A stretch of 24,282 bases of DNA, from NCBI GenBank assembly GCA_023415515.1, contig JAEZKH010000365.1:1-24282 (forward strand). The letters run 5' to 3'. The position numbers were made by a program, and so were the translations under genes. Origin of the DNA: Actinomycetes bacterium. Its GTDB lineage: Bacteria; Actinomycetota; Actinomycetes; Mycobacteriales; Mycobacteriaceae. The notes below the pieces were generated by a model. That model was not told the DNA's origin and made no database searches. It was given only the letters and a program-made list of their open reading frames with translations. Positions 1-9,881 of this stretch are shown piece by piece (position 1 is the stretch's first letter; each line of letters begins with the position of its first letter).

Positions 1-432
1 CATGTGATGTGCGGTGATCACGAAACGCCATCGCTGCCCGCCCAACTCGGCCAGCAGGAACCGGATCAGCGGTCCGCGTTCGAGATCGAACGGCCTGGTG
101 CGTTCCTCGTTCTCGATCGCCGACAGATCGGCCGGGGCACAGTGGACATGGCGCCACGGCGGATCGACGCGGGACGGTACGACCTGCACCGGGTGCGGCA
201 GGTCGTGGTGGACGAAGCTGACGCGCAGGTTGGGGTGGCGCACCAGAATCGCGTCGACGCACTCGTGAAGCATTGCGACGTCGAGCGGGCCTGCGATGTC
301 GGCGGCCATCGTGATGAGGTACGGATCAACGCCTTCGGCGTCGCCGAGCAGCCCACGAGACAGCAAGCCCGCTTGTAACGGACTGAGCGCCATCACGTCT
401 TCGATCGTGACGTCCATCTCGCGCACCGTCAT
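1..432 (-). CDS. mbtF: MbtF, mycobactin NRPS, N-terminal part of condensation domain (runs off left edge)
   Basis: Seen: an uninterrupted minus-strand frame of 144 codons from ATG at 432 to the window edge. The ATG overlaps the mbtE stop as ATGA. The translation has condensation-domain core 1 (LSPLQAGLLSRG, about residues 16-27), a core-2-like stretch (RHPNLRVSF), and ends just as the HHxxxDG motif begins (TAHHM at the edge). Known: in M. tuberculosis mbtF follows mbtE directly, and MbtF adds the terminal N6-hydroxylysine that becomes the cyclic caprolactam. Inference: position and domain type make this mbtF. The adenylation, carrier and terminal domains lie outside the window, so specificity cannot be read. 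It should be co-transcribed and translationally coupled with mbtE. Confidence 0.85.
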   Translation of the reverse strand, partial: MTVREMDVTIEDVMALSPLQAGLLSRGLLGDAEGVDPYLITMAADIAGPLDVAMLHECVDAILVRHPNLRVSFVHHDLPHPVQVVPSRVDPPWRHVHCAPADLSAIENEERTRPFDLERGPLIRFLLAELGGQRWRFVITAHHM

Positions 433-3400
433 GGTGTTCCGGACACCGCCCACGACGCCTGCAGCGATGAAAGCTGTTCTGCAGACAGGCCGGACACGCT
501 CATCGGCTCGTGGCGGATGTCGCGCGTCGCTTCGCCTTCACCCGCGTCGATCGCCGCCGCCAGTCGCTCCAGCGTCGGATGCTCGAACACCATCCGCGGG
601 TTCAGCGCCAACCCGGCCGCGCGTGCCCGCGCCGCGAGTTGCACGGAGAGGATGCTGTCACCGCCCATCATGAAGAAGTCATCCACGCGTCCGACATCCG
701 TCACGTCGAGCAACTCCGCGATGAGGTCGGCCAACTCCCGCTCGGTTTCCGTCTGCGGCGGGTGCGACGCCCCACTGGTGCCCGCGGGCGTCACGGGGTG
801 CCCGTCCACCGACCCCGCGGGCCGCTCGATCAGTTCGAGCAGGCCGTCGGTGGTCCAGCGGGCGCGGTCGCCGCTGCAGTACATCCGGCGCCCCGGGTCT
901 GCGTGCGGGTTGGCGACCAGTCGCGACGCGGTCAGACCTGCGCCACGGCAGTACCCCCGCATCGCCTGCTCGCCGCCGTAGTACAGGTCGCCGACCACAC
1001 CGGCCGGCACCGGTTGGAGCGCCTCGTCGAGCACGTAGACCTGGCCGCGGCCCCAGTCGTCGAGCACCTGCGTCCGCTCAGTCGCCCCGAGGATGCTCAC
1101 CTCGGCCAGCGGTGAGTCGGGCGCGTTGGCGAATGCGTCGAGCACCCGACCGAGCCAATATGCCAGCCGGGCAATGGTTTCCGGCTTGTACAACTGCGTG
1201 CGGTAGACGATGCTACCGGCGTAGGCGTCATCGGTGGCGAAGAAGTTGAAGCTGAGATCCGCGTGCGCCATGTCGAACGTGGGTGGCAGAAGCGTGAATG
1301 TCGCATCGCCGGTTTCGACGGCGCGCACCGACGCCCAGTGTTCGCGGACGTGCACCACCACCGAGAACAGCGGGTTCCGCGCCAGCGACCGTGTCGGCCG
1401 CAGTGCATCGACCACGCGGTCGAACGGCAGATCCTGATTCGCGTATGCGCCGAGAGCGGTGTCGCGTGCGCGCGAAAGCACCTCGCGCAAAGTGGGGTTG
1501 CCTGCCAGGTCGTTTCGCATCACCACGATGTTGATGAAGAAGCCGACGAGCTGATCGAGCGCGGATTCCGACCGGCCCGCAATCGGCGCGCCGATCGGGA
1601 TGTCGTGCCCTGCGCCTGCCTTGTACAGTACGACGGCGACAGCCGCTTGCAGGAGCATGAACTCGGTGACACCGAGTTCACGGCTCAGTTCGGCGAGTTT
1701 CGATGTGGTGGTCGGATCGATGTCGAAGTCGATCGCGTCCGCAGCGCCGTCCAGGGCCGCGGGCCGGTCGAAGTCGGGCTGCAGCCCGATGTCCTCGGGA
1801 AGTGCAGCGAGCCGGCTCGTCCAATAGTCGGTCTGACTGGTGACGACGTCGCCGTCGGGTGCGAGCAGTTCGGCCTGCCAAGCCGCGTAGTCGCGATATT
1901 GCAGCGGCAGCGGTACCCACCCAGGCGAGTGACCGTCGACGCGCGCGCGGTAGGCGGTGAGCAGATCGGTCAGCAGGACACCTGCCGACCAGTGATCGGC
2001 GGCGATGTGATGCACCACCAACGACAGCACGTGGCGGCCGCCGCAGGCGGTGGGTGTCGAGAGGATGCACGCGCGAAGCGGAAGTTCGGTCTCCAGGACG
2101 AAGCCGTGGTGGCGTTCGTCCTCGAGCCGCTGCGCCACCCAGTCCGCGCCGTCCCCGACTGCGTGACGAACCTCGATGCCATCGGTGGCATTGACGACTT
2201 GATAAGGGAAACCGTCTATTTCGCAGTATGTGGTGCGCAGGATCTCGTGTCGCCCGACGACGTCTCCCACCGCGGCCCGCAACGCGGCGATATCGCACTC
2301 ACCGGTCAGCTCGGCGGCGAATGGAATGTTGTTGACCGGGTTCGGCCCCTCGATGCGGTAGGCGAACCAACTGCGCAGCTGCGAGGCCGACAGCGGCGCC
2401 GGACCATCCGCGGACACCGCAGTCAGCGCCGGTCGCGGTGTGACGTCCTCGCCACGCACACGACGATCGACGATATCGGCGAGCCCTGCGACGGTGCCGG
2501 TTTCGAAGACCTCCCGAACATTGACCTCCACGTCGAAACGTGATCGGATCGCGGCGGTGAGGCGGGTCGCCACCAACGAATGGCCACCGAGGGCGAAGAA
2601 CGAGTCGTCCGCGCCGACCCGGCTGTGCTCGAGAAGGCGCTCGAAGAGTCCGGCGATCACCCGTTCGGTCTCGGATGTCGGCTGCCGGTACTCCGCCGTC
2701 ACGACGATGTGCGGATCCGGCAACGCGGCCCGATCGACCTTGCCATTGGCCGTGATCGGGATCTCGTCGACGACCACGTAGGCCGCGGGCATCATGTAAT
2801 CCGGCAGTGCCGCCGCGACGCGCGATGTGATCCGGTCTGTATCGACCACCTCGCCCGCGGCCGCGGTGACGTAGGCGATCAGGCTCTTACCGACCGATGG
2901 CAGCTCTTTGGCCAGCACGATCGCCTGCCCGACACTTGGATCGACCGAGATCGCCGCGGCCACCTCGCCGAGTTCGATCCGGAAGCCGCGGCTCGTCACC
3001 TGTTCGTCGGCGCGGCCGATGAACTCGATGTCGCCGTCGCCGTTGAGCCGCGCGAGATCACCCGTGCGGTACAGCCGACCGCCGGGGCGGAACGGGTCAG
3101 CGACGAACCGCTCGGCGGTCAGGGCAGGGCGGTCGTGATAACCGTGCGCCAGATGCGTTCCACCGATGTAGATCTCACCGATGACGCCGCAAGGAACCGG
3201 CTGCAGACAGGCGTCCAGCAGGTGCACGGTGGTGTTGATCTTCGGTCGGCCGATCGGGACCGTGCGGCTGCCCTGACGCCCTTCCACCGGATAGCGGGTG
3301 GCGTTCACGACTGTCTCGGTCGGCCCGTAGAAGTTGTGCAGCAGCGCGTCGAACGTCGCGTGGAACTTGTCGGCAAGCTCCCCGGGAAGCGCCTCTCCGC

Positions 3401-5612
3401 CGATGGGAACCCGGCGCAGCGTGCGCCACTGCCCGACTCCGGGCAGTGAAAGGAACAAGCCAAGCAGTGACGGCACGAAATGCATCGACGTGATGCCTTC
3501 GCGTTGCAGGAGGTCCGTCAGATAGCCGATGTCACGGAGTCCGTCGGGGCGTGGAATCACCAGCCGGGCACCGCAGATCAGAGTGCCGAAGATCTCGCCG
3601 ATCGACACGTCGAAGCCCGGCGAGGCCACCTGCAGAAGCCGGTCCTCGCTGCCGACCCGGTATTCATCACCGAACCATCGGAAGTACTCGGCCGCGGGTG
3701 CATGCGGAACCGCGACACCTTTCGGTAGACCGGTAGAGCCTGAGGTGTAGATGAGATAGGCCGTGTTGGAGGGTCGCACCGTCACGGGCGGGCGGTCGGC
3801 CGGGTGATTGTCGAGCCCGATGATCGGCTGGCGCAGGACGAGCGCCGCGTCGCAGTCGGAGAGGATGTAGGAGATCCGGTCCGCCGGGTATGTCGGATCG
3901 ACCGGGGTGTAGACGGCACCGGCCCGCAGGATTCCGAGCGCGGTGATGACCAGCTCCGGTGACTTGTCCAGCAGCACGGCGACCCGGTCCTCGAGGCCGA
4001 TGCCCTGACGGGTCAACCAGTGCGCAACGCGGTTCGCGGCGGTGTCGACGTCGCGGTAGGTGTAGTGCCGACCCTCGTAGACGACCGCGACGTGGTCGGG
4101 TGTCCGCGCGGCCTGTTCGGCGACGAGGTCGCCGAGGGTCGCAGGAGGCACCTCGAAGGTCTCACCCGTGGTGACGTCGCGCACCCACGCCGCCTCGTCC
4201 GGCGCCAGGATCGTCAGCCGAGACAACGGCTTGTCCGGGTCGGCGAGCACATCGCCCACCAGTACCGAGAAGCTCTCCAGCATCTGCGTCACCAGCGCCG
4301 GATCGAGGACCTCGGTGAGGTATTCGGCTTCCACCTCCGCGCCTGCGGCCGGATCGTGGGCGTCCATCTCGACCATGAGGGACAGCGGCAGTTGGGCGAG
4401 CGGACCGCGCAGCCCGGCACGTTCGCATTCGATGCCGGCCGGGTTGAACCCGGGTCCGTCGGGTCCGCGGAATCCGAAGCCGACCCGGGCCATGCGATCG
4501 ATGCCGTGACGGCGGTCGGGGTTGATCTCGGCGACCACTCGGTCCATCGAGATGTGCTGGTGGCTGAACGCGCCCATCGCGGTGTCGCGCGCGTGAAACA
4601 TCAGGTCGCGGAAGCTCTGCCGAGGCTGGGGCCGCATCCGCAGCGCGATGGTGTTCCCGAAGTATCCGATCGCGCCCTCGGCGTCGGCACCGCGATTGAT
4701 CACGGGTGCGGCGACGAGAAAGTCATCGGAATGGGTGTAGCGGTGCAGCAGCGCCGAGAATGCCGCAAGCAGCACGGTGTAGGGGGTGCCACCGATCTCT
4801 CGGGCCGTCGCGGCGATGCGCTCGACCGTCGGACCGCTCAACCGGACCGCGCGCCGCTGGGCGCGCCAGGTCGCCGGCACCGCGGATCCGCAGGGGCCGG
4901 GTAGTTCCAGCGGCTCAGGCACGTCTGCCAACACTTCACGCCAGTAGGCGAGATCTGCCTCGTGGTCGGTCGTTTCAGTGCCGGGCACGGCCCGCAGCGG
5001 CGACCCGTCCCGGGTCGGCCCGTCCTGGTATGCGCGGGTGAGGTCGGCGAAGAACACGTCCCACGACGCGTCGTCCCATGCGATGTGATGGGCCACCAAC
5101 AGCAGGATGTGCTCGTCAGAGGCCGTGCGCACCAGGGCGATTCGCAAAGGAGAATCGGCCTCGAGGTCGAACTGGACGCTGAATTCGCGTTGGGCGATGA
5201 CTTCGAGGCGGAGGCGTCGGGCCTGTTCACCGAACTCGGTGAGGTCGTGCTCGCTCCATGCCGGCGCCAGATCGGCGTGGACGACGGACTGCGGCGCACC
5301 GTCGTCATCGGTGCGATAGGTCGTGCGCAGGATCGGGTGTCTGGCGGCGACGCTCTGCACGGCGGCCCGCAATCGGACGGCGTCGAGAGATCCGGTCAGC
5401 CGATACGACACACAGATGTTCATCAGTGCGCCGGTCGGATCGACACTGTGCACGAACCACATCCGACGCTGAGCATCGGTCATCGCCGCTTCAACGGTGT
5501 CGGCGCCGTTCTGCTGGGACAACAGGCCCCGCTCGGCGAGCCTGCGGCGCAGCAGCCGCAGGCGCCGGTCGTCGAGGTCGTTGACGAGCGTCTGGTCGAC
5601 CGATTCAGTCAC
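429..5612 (-). CDS. mbtE: MbtE, mycobactin NRPS: C-A-PCP-C-(A remnant)-PCP
   Basis: 1727 residues from GTG at 5612, which overlaps the mbtD stop by 8 bp; the frame stays open further upstream, but that part lies inside mbtD. Order: C1 about 42-465 (HHIAWDD at 175-181, an HHxxxDD variant of HHxxxDG); A about 490-965 (YTSGSTGLPKG at 622-632, YGPTE at 762-766, YRTGD at 848-852, Lys958 in NGKVD); PCP1 (GGHSL, Ser1012); C2 about 1073-1500 (HHIAADH at 1201-1207); a roughly 100-residue remnant of a second A domain (about 1505-1605); PCP2 (GGDSI, Ser1653). Aligning by hand to GrsA, I read the A-domain pocket as D-V-G-H-P-G-F-V-N-K. Known: MbtE of M. tuberculosis (about 1680 residues) activates N6-acyl-N6-hydroxylysine. 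The similar length suggests the A-less C-PCP end is ancestral rather than a local deletion. Confidence 0.92.
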   Translation of the reverse strand: MTESVDQTLVNDLDDRRLRLLRRRLAERGLLSQQNGADTVEAAMTDAQRRMWFVHSVDPTGALMNICVSYRLTGSLDAVRLRAAVQSVAARHPILRTTYRTDDDGAPQSVVHADLAPAWSEHDLTEFGEQARRLRLEVIAQREFSVQFDLEADSPLRIALVRTASDEHILLLVAHHIAWDDASWDVFFADLTRAYQDGPTRDGSPLRAVPGTETTDHEADLAYWREVLADVPEPLELPGPCGSAVPATWRAQRRAVRLSGPTVERIAATAREIGGTPYTVLLAAFSALLHRYTHSDDFLVAAPVINRGADAEGAIGYFGNTIALRMRPQPRQSFRDLMFHARDTAMGAFSHQHISMDRVVAEINPDRRHGIDRMARVGFGFRGPDGPGFNPAGIECERAGLRGPLAQLPLSLMVEMDAHDPAAGAEVEAEYLTEVLDPALVTQMLESFSVLVGDVLADPDKPLSRLTILAPDEAAWVRDVTTGETFEVPPATLGDLVAEQAARTPDHVAVVYEGRHYTYRDVDTAANRVAHWLTRQGIGLEDRVAVLLDKSPELVITALGILRAGAVYTPVDPTYPADRISYILSDCDAALVLRQPIIGLDNHPADRPPVTVRPSNTAYLIYTSGSTGLPKGVAVPHAPAAEYFRWFGDEYRVGSEDRLLQVASPGFDVSIGEIFGTLICGARLVIPRPDGLRDIGYLTDLLQREGITSMHFVPSLLGLFLSLPGVGQWRTLRRVPIGGEALPGELADKFHATFDALLHNFYGPTETVVNATRYPVEGRQGSRTVPIGRPKINTTVHLLDACLQPVPCGVIGEIYIGGTHLAHGYHDRPALTAERFVADPFRPGGRLYRTGDLARLNGDGDIEFIGRADEQVTSRGFRIELGEVAAAISVDPSVGQAIVLAKELPSVGKSLIAYVTAAAGEVVDTDRITSRVAAALPDYMMPAAYVVVDEIPITANGKVDRAALPDPHIVVTAEYRQPTSETERVIAGLFERLLEHSRVGADDSFFALGGHSLVATRLTAAIRSRFDVEVNVREVFETGTVAGLADIVDRRVRGEDVTPRPALTAVSADGPAPLSASQLRSWFAYRIEGPNPVNNIPFAAELTGECDIAALRAAVGDVVGRHEILRTTYCEIDGFPYQVVNATDGIEVRHAVGDGADWVAQRLEDERHHGFVLETELPLRACILSTPTACGGRHVLSLVVHHIAADHWSAGVLLTDLLTAYRARVDGHSPGWVPLPLQYRDYAAWQAELLAPDGDVVTSQTDYWTSRLAALPEDIGLQPDFDRPAALDGAADAIDFDIDPTTTSKLAELSRELGVTEFMLLQAAVAVVLYKAGAGHDIPIGAPIAGRSESALDQLVGFFINIVVMRNDLAGNPTLREVLSRARDTALGAYANQDLPFDRVVDALRPTRSLARNPLFSVVVHVREHWASVRAVETGDATFTLLPPTFDMAHADLSFNFFATDDAYAGSIVYRTQLYKPETIARLAYWLGRVLDAFANAPDSPLAEVSILGATERTQVLDDWGRGQVYVLDEALQPVPAGVVGDLYYGGEQAMRGYCRGAGLTASRLVANPHADPGRRMYCSGDRARWTTDGLLELIERPAGSVDGHPVTPAGTSGASHPPQTETERELADLIAELLDVTDVGRVDDFFMMGGDSILSVQLAARARAAGLALNPRMVFEHPTLERLAAAIDAGEGEATRDIRHEPMSVSGLSAEQLSSLQASWAVSGTP

Positions 5613-8574
5613 GAGCGGACTCAACTCCTTGCATCTGTTCGAGGATGGCGACCAACTCCGCGCCGGAGATACCGCCGAGAAGCTTGGCCAACGGAACGGA
5701 CCGGCCGGTCGCGATGCGCAACCGCTTACGCAGGTCCAACGCGAGAAGTGAGTCCATCCCGACGTCGATGAGCGCCGCACCGAGATCGATCTGGGTCTCG
5801 CGCAGGCGCAGGGCCGCCGCAACTTCGGTGCGCACGATGTCGTTCGCGGTCCGCCGCGTCTGCGCGGCTGCGGTGTCTCGCTCCCCCGCTTCGGGGAGAT
5901 CTGTTGCTATCGACTGGCTTTCGAGGAACCTACGGAGCCGGTCCAGGTCCGCGCCGAAGACAAGCGGGTCGGTGCCCTGCGCGCCGAGCACCGCTGCGGC
6001 GGCTGCTTGCGGTGACATCTGGGTGAGCCCAGAGCGCAGGGCGCGTTCGATCTCGGTGGCGGCGAGGATTCCGGCCCCCTGCCACAGTCCGGACCGCACG
6101 GAGACCGCGTCCCTGCCGTCACTGCGCAACCGTTGCGCGATCGCGTCGACGATCCGGTTGGATGCCGAGTACGCGGCGTTGCCATGCCCTCCCCACACAG
6201 CCGCCGTCGACGAGCACAGCACGATTCGGCAGTGAGACCGCAACGGCCAGCCTGCGAGAAAAGTCTCTGCACCGGCGACTTTGGCGGCGCACGTGGTTCG
6301 GAAGTCCTCGGCGGTCAGCTGTCCCGACGTCCCGAGGACGGCCGACCCTGCGGCGTGAATCACCATGGAAGCGCCGCCGTCGGCGTATGCCGCCGCCGCT
6401 TCCGAGATTGCGGCCGGGTCGGTGATGTCACACCGCGCCGCCAAAACGGTGGTGCCCGTTGCGCGCACCGTGTCGAGTGCTTCCTGCGCGATCTCGCGTC
6501 GGGCGAGAAGCAGGATGCGGCGTGCCCCCTGCGCGGCGCAGTGCCGCGCCAACTCCAGGCCCACGGCCCCGCCGCCGGTGATCACGATGTTGTCGAGGGC
6601 ACGCTGCGGCGGGGGTTCGGCGGTCGACGGTCCGAACGTGAGTGTCCGCTGGTAGCACTGCACCTGATGCCGAGCGACCTCGCGCAGAGCCACCTCGGCG
6701 GGGTCGCCGAGAACGACGTCGACGACACGATCGACGAGTTCCTCGGCGACGTTCCAGTCGGGGAGGTCGAGATGGGCGAAACCGGTCTCCGGATGCTCGA
6801 ATCCGAGGCAGCGGTGCATCGCGGCCACTGCGGCCTGCAGGGGCGCCGCGGGCGCATCTGCGGGGTGCGCCCGTTCCGCGGCGGCGGTGATCAACCACTG
6901 CGTCTGAGCGCGAGTCTCGGCTGCGTAGTCGAGCAACCCCTCATCGACGAGCGCGCACAACTCACTCGCGGCTTTCGCGGCGTCGGTCTCCGCATTCGCC
7001 GGCGCAATGACGGCGACGATCTCGGCGTCGGCCGGTGTGCCGGTCCACGCGCGCGGATGACGCGCGATCGCCGCGCGAACCCTGTCCGCGACCGCCTCGT
7101 CTGCCCCGACCGCGGCCACGACGGCGACGCTGCGGGGCGGCGCTTCGGCCACATCCCGGCGCGGCCGCCAGATTTCGCGGGCGGTGTGCGGTGCAGGGTC
7201 GGGTTCGGGCTGCAGGCGGTGCGGGCGCTGCGGCCGGACCCAGAAGTGTGTGGTCCGCATCGGCGCGTTCGGGAACCCGCGTGCGGGCGGGCCGACGGGC
7301 GCAGGCGCCAGGTCCATCCATCGATATGCGGGGTCGGCGACGGCAGCGGTGATGATCGCCGCGGAGAGGTGGTCGACCATGGGCTCGTCACGGCGCGAGG
7401 ACGCCACCAGGACGGCCGGCTCGCCACCGACGCGGGCGCCGTCCGCCAGCTCGGCCAGCGGCATCAACAACGCGGGGTGCGCGGAGAGCTCCACGAATAT
7501 GCCCGCACCGCGGCTCGTCGCCGCCGCCACCGCGCGGTCGAATCGCACTGTGTTACGCAGGTTCTCATACCAGTACCGACGGAAATCCGAATCGGCGGAT
7601 ACGACGCTGCCGTGCGCCGCGCCGACGAACTCGATCGCCGCGGCGCGGAACGACCCGTCGGGCAGCAAGGTCATCAGCTCGTCTCGCACCGACTCCAACG
7701 CAGTGGTGTGCGCTGGGAAGTCCACCCCGATCTGGCGAGCGAATACCCCGCGGCCCTCCATCAGACGGACGATCTCGGCGACGCTCTCCGCGTCGCCGGA
7801 CAGCACGGTCGAGGCGTCGGAATTGACCACCGACACTTCGAGCCAGCCGGGAATCGTCGCCGCCAAAGACGTTGCGGTGTCGACGTCGACGGCGAGCACT
7901 GCCATCCCGTAGCTGCCAGGCAACCGGTCGACGACGGCCGCCCGTGCGGTGACGACGCCGACCGCATCGCGCAGGGTGACCGCCTCGGCGACATAAGCCG
8001 CCGCGACCTCGCCCAGACTGTGCCCGACCGTGATGTCACACAGCAGCCCGCAGGACTGCCACACCCGGGCGAGGGCCACGGCATGGGTGAACTGTGCGGC
8101 CTGCACCTGCACCCGTGGCCAGTCGCCGTCGGCGGACCCGGTCAGGTACGACACCGGTGACGTGGCGCCTGCGGCGACGAACGCCTCGGCGCACTTGTCG
8201 GCTTCCAGCCGGTAGGCGTCCAGCCCGCGATAGGACTCCGCGCCCATGCCCGGCCACTGGTTCCCCTGCCCCGGGAAGACGAACGCCATCCGCCGGGTGA
8301 TGCCGACCGATGAGCGCGCGACCAGGGGATGCTGCTCCCCCGCCGCTACCGCGTTGAGGCCCGACAGCAGCTCGTCGGTGTCTGCGACGCGAATCACCGC
8401 CCGGTGGCGGCGAATTCGCCTTGTGCGCAGCAGATCCGCCGCTATCGAACTCACATCGGGTCCGGTCTCTGCGTAGCGCAGGAGGGCGGCCGCATCGTCG
8501 GCGATCAGGTCCTCGTCGTGCGCAGACAGCACGACGGGGATGCGTCGGTCCGGGAGCGGTCCGGTCGGCATCAT
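5605..8574 (-). CDS. mbtD: MbtD, polyketide synthase module AT-KR-ACP
   Basis: 989 residues (about 1004 in M. tuberculosis). It starts at the first of two adjacent ATGs; this ATG overlaps the mbtC stop as ATGA. Acyltransferase about 96-390: FPGQGNQW, GHSLGE with Ser186, and FPAH (286-289) where extender-specifying HAFH or YASH normally sits. A KR structural half follows, then the catalytic ketoreductase from about 662 (NIVITGGGAVGLE; Ser around 788, Tyr802, Asn806). ACP near the C-terminus (GMDSLLA, Ser942). No DH, ER or KS is present. Known: with the separate KS MbtC it builds and reduces the two-carbon extension that becomes the 3-hydroxy acid of mycobactin. Third gene of a minus-strand chain whose neighbours overlap by 4-8 bp, so strongly coupled to mbtC and mbtE. 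Confidence 0.93.
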   Translation of the reverse strand: MMPTGPLPDRRIPVVLSAHDEDLIADDAAALLRYAETGPDVSSIAADLLRTRRIRRHRAVIRVADTDELLSGLNAVAAGEQHPLVARSSVGITRRMAFVFPGQGNQWPGMGAESYRGLDAYRLEADKCAEAFVAAGATSPVSYLTGSADGDWPRVQVQAAQFTHAVALARVWQSCGLLCDITVGHSLGEVAAAYVAEAVTLRDAVGVVTARAAVVDRLPGSYGMAVLAVDVDTATSLAATIPGWLEVSVVNSDASTVLSGDAESVAEIVRLMEGRGVFARQIGVDFPAHTTALESVRDELMTLLPDGSFRAAAIEFVGAAHGSVVSADSDFRRYWYENLRNTVRFDRAVAAATSRGAGIFVELSAHPALLMPLAELADGARVGGEPAVLVASSRRDEPMVDHLSAAIITAAVADPAYRWMDLAPAPVGPPARGFPNAPMRTTHFWVRPQRPHRLQPEPDPAPHTAREIWRPRRDVAEAPPRSVAVVAAVGADEAVADRVRAAIARHPRAWTGTPADAEIVAVIAPANAETDAAKAASELCALVDEGLLDYAAETRAQTQWLITAAAERAHPADAPAAPLQAAVAAMHRCLGFEHPETGFAHLDLPDWNVAEELVDRVVDVVLGDPAEVALREVARHQVQCYQRTLTFGPSTAEPPPQRALDNIVITGGGAVGLELARHCAAQGARRILLLARREIAQEALDTVRATGTTVLAARCDITDPAAISEAAAAYADGGASMVIHAAGSAVLGTSGQLTAEDFRTTCAAKVAGAETFLAGWPLRSHCRIVLCSSTAAVWGGHGNAAYSASNRIVDAIAQRLRSDGRDAVSVRSGLWQGAGILAATEIERALRSGLTQMSPQAAAAAVLGAQGTDPLVFGADLDRLRRFLESQSIATDLPEAGERDTAAAQTRRTANDIVRTEVAAALRLRETQIDLGAALIDVGMDSLLALDLRKRLRIATGRSVPLAKLLGGISGAELVAILEQMQGVESARD

Positions 8575-9881
8575 GCGACCTCGTTGTAGGAGATCACGGC
8601 GTGCGCGTTGGTACCGCTCATCCCGAACGCCGAGACGGCGGCGATCCTGCGCCCATCGGTCACCGGCCACGGGGTCGTGTCGCGAGCGAGCCGCAGGCCT
8701 TGGCTGTCCCAATCGATCTCGGGACTGGCTTCTTCGACGTGAAGGCTCGGCGGAACCGCGCCACGCTGCGCCGCCAGCACGACTTTGGCGAGACCGAGCG
8801 CGCCCGCGGCGGCCTGGGCGTGGCCGATATTCGACTTCACCGAGCCCAGCAACGCCCCGGTGGAACCGGACGTGTCGCCGTAGGTCTTGGCGAGCGACTG
8901 CAGCTCGGTGCGGTCGCCCAGCCGGGTGCCGGTGCCGTGGCCCTCGATCATCCCGACCCGCTCGGGTCGCACACCGGCGGTGCGCAGCGCGTTGCGAAAC
9001 AGCGCCGCCTGAGCGGCGCCGCTCGGGGCGGTCAGGCCGGTGCTGCGGCCGTCCTGATTGACCTTGGTGGCCAACACTTCTGCCCAGATGCGGTGGCCGT
9101 CGCGCACCGCGGCGGACCTGCGCTGCAGCACGAACATCGCCGCGCCCTCCGCCCAGACCGTTCCGGTGGCCTGCGCGCTGTAGGGCCTGCAGTGTCCGTC
9201 GTCGGACAGCGCGTGCTGGCGGGAGAACTCCACGAAGAAGCCCGGTGATCCCATGACGCAGACTCCGCCCGCGATGGCCAGTGCGCAGTCCTCCGAGCGG
9301 ACGGCCTGCACGGCGACATGGAAAGCGGCCAGGGCCGATGCGCAGGACGCGTCGATCGTCAGCGCGGGTCCGGTCAGCCCCAACGTGTAGGCGATGCGCC
9401 CGGAGATCACCCCGAGCGCAGTTCCCGTGATCAGGTGCCCGGTGAGCTCGGTGAAATCCGCCAGGTCCGGTGCGTATCCGGTGTCGGATGCCCCGACATA
9501 GCAGCCGACGTCGTGCCCGCCGAGATCGTCGGGATTGATCCCGCTGTTCTCCAGCGCACGCCACGCAACGCGCAGTGCGACCCGCTGCTGGGGGTCCATC
9601 GCCACCGCTTCGCGTGGCGAGATGCCGAAGAACGCCGGATCGAAAGCCGCGGCGTCGCAGAGGAATCCGCCGAGATCATGGATCGGCTTGTACCCGTCGC
9701 GACGTGATCCCGCGATCAACTCGGCGACCGGCCAGCCGCGGTCGCCGGGAAACGGCGACAGCGCTTCCCTGGCGTCGGACAGCAGGTCCCAGTACGCCTG
9801 CGGGGTGTCGACACCACCCGGCGCCTCGATCGCCATGCCGACGATGACCACCGGGTCGTGTTCTCCATCGTTGTCAGACAT
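8571..9881 (-). CDS. mbtC: MbtC, free-standing ketosynthase of mycobactin synthesis
   Basis: 436 residues (about 444 in M. tuberculosis), one KS domain: VVIVGMA at 11-17, active-site Cys180 in DASCASALAAFH, His315 in EGHGTGT, His354 in NIGHAQAAAG, and the C-terminal FGMSGTNAH motif. All three catalytic residues are present. The nucleophile context DASCASA departs from the commoner DTACSSS. ATG at 9881 overlaps the stop of the upstream thioesterase by 8 bp, and its stop overlaps mbtD. Known: MbtC supplies the KS missing from MbtD; together they make the hydroxyacyl unit linking the two lysines. Assignment is firm because KS, AT-KR-ACP and MbtE-type NRPS occur in the canonical order. Confidence 0.93.
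   Translation of the reverse strand: MSDNDGEHDPVVIVGMAIEAPGGVDTPQAYWDLLSDAREALSPFPGDRGWPVAELIAGSRRDGYKPIHDLGGFLCDAAAFDPAFFGISPREAVAMDPQQRVALRVAWRALENSGINPDDLGGHDVGCYVGASDTGYAPDLADFTELTGHLITGTALGVISGRIAYTLGLTGPALTIDASCASALAAFHVAVQAVRSEDCALAIAGGVCVMGSPGFFVEFSRQHALSDDGHCRPYSAQATGTVWAEGAAMFVLQRRSAAVRDGHRIWAEVLATKVNQDGRSTGLTAPSGAAQAALFRNALRTAGVRPERVGMIEGHGTGTRLGDRTELQSLAKTYGDTSGSTGALLGSVKSNIGHAQAAAGALGLAKVVLAAQRGAVPPSLHVEEASPEIDWDSQGLRLARDTTPWPVTDGRRIAAVSAFGMSGTNAHAVISYNEVA

Noticed and set aside
1263..2543. Plus-strand open frame opposite mbtE (also 2580-3449, 4020-4904, 4962-5771)
   Set aside because: All lie opposite conserved NRPS domains and show no recognisable domain.
6133..8160. Long plus-strand open frame (675 codons) opposite mbtD
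   Set aside because: Arg/Gly-rich low-quality translation without any family motif, entirely antisense to well-supported mbtD; a high-GC mirror frame.
8575..9564. Upstream extension of the mbtD frame
   Set aside because: It lies within mbtC in another frame; the ATG overlapping the mbtC stop gives a protein of expected length.
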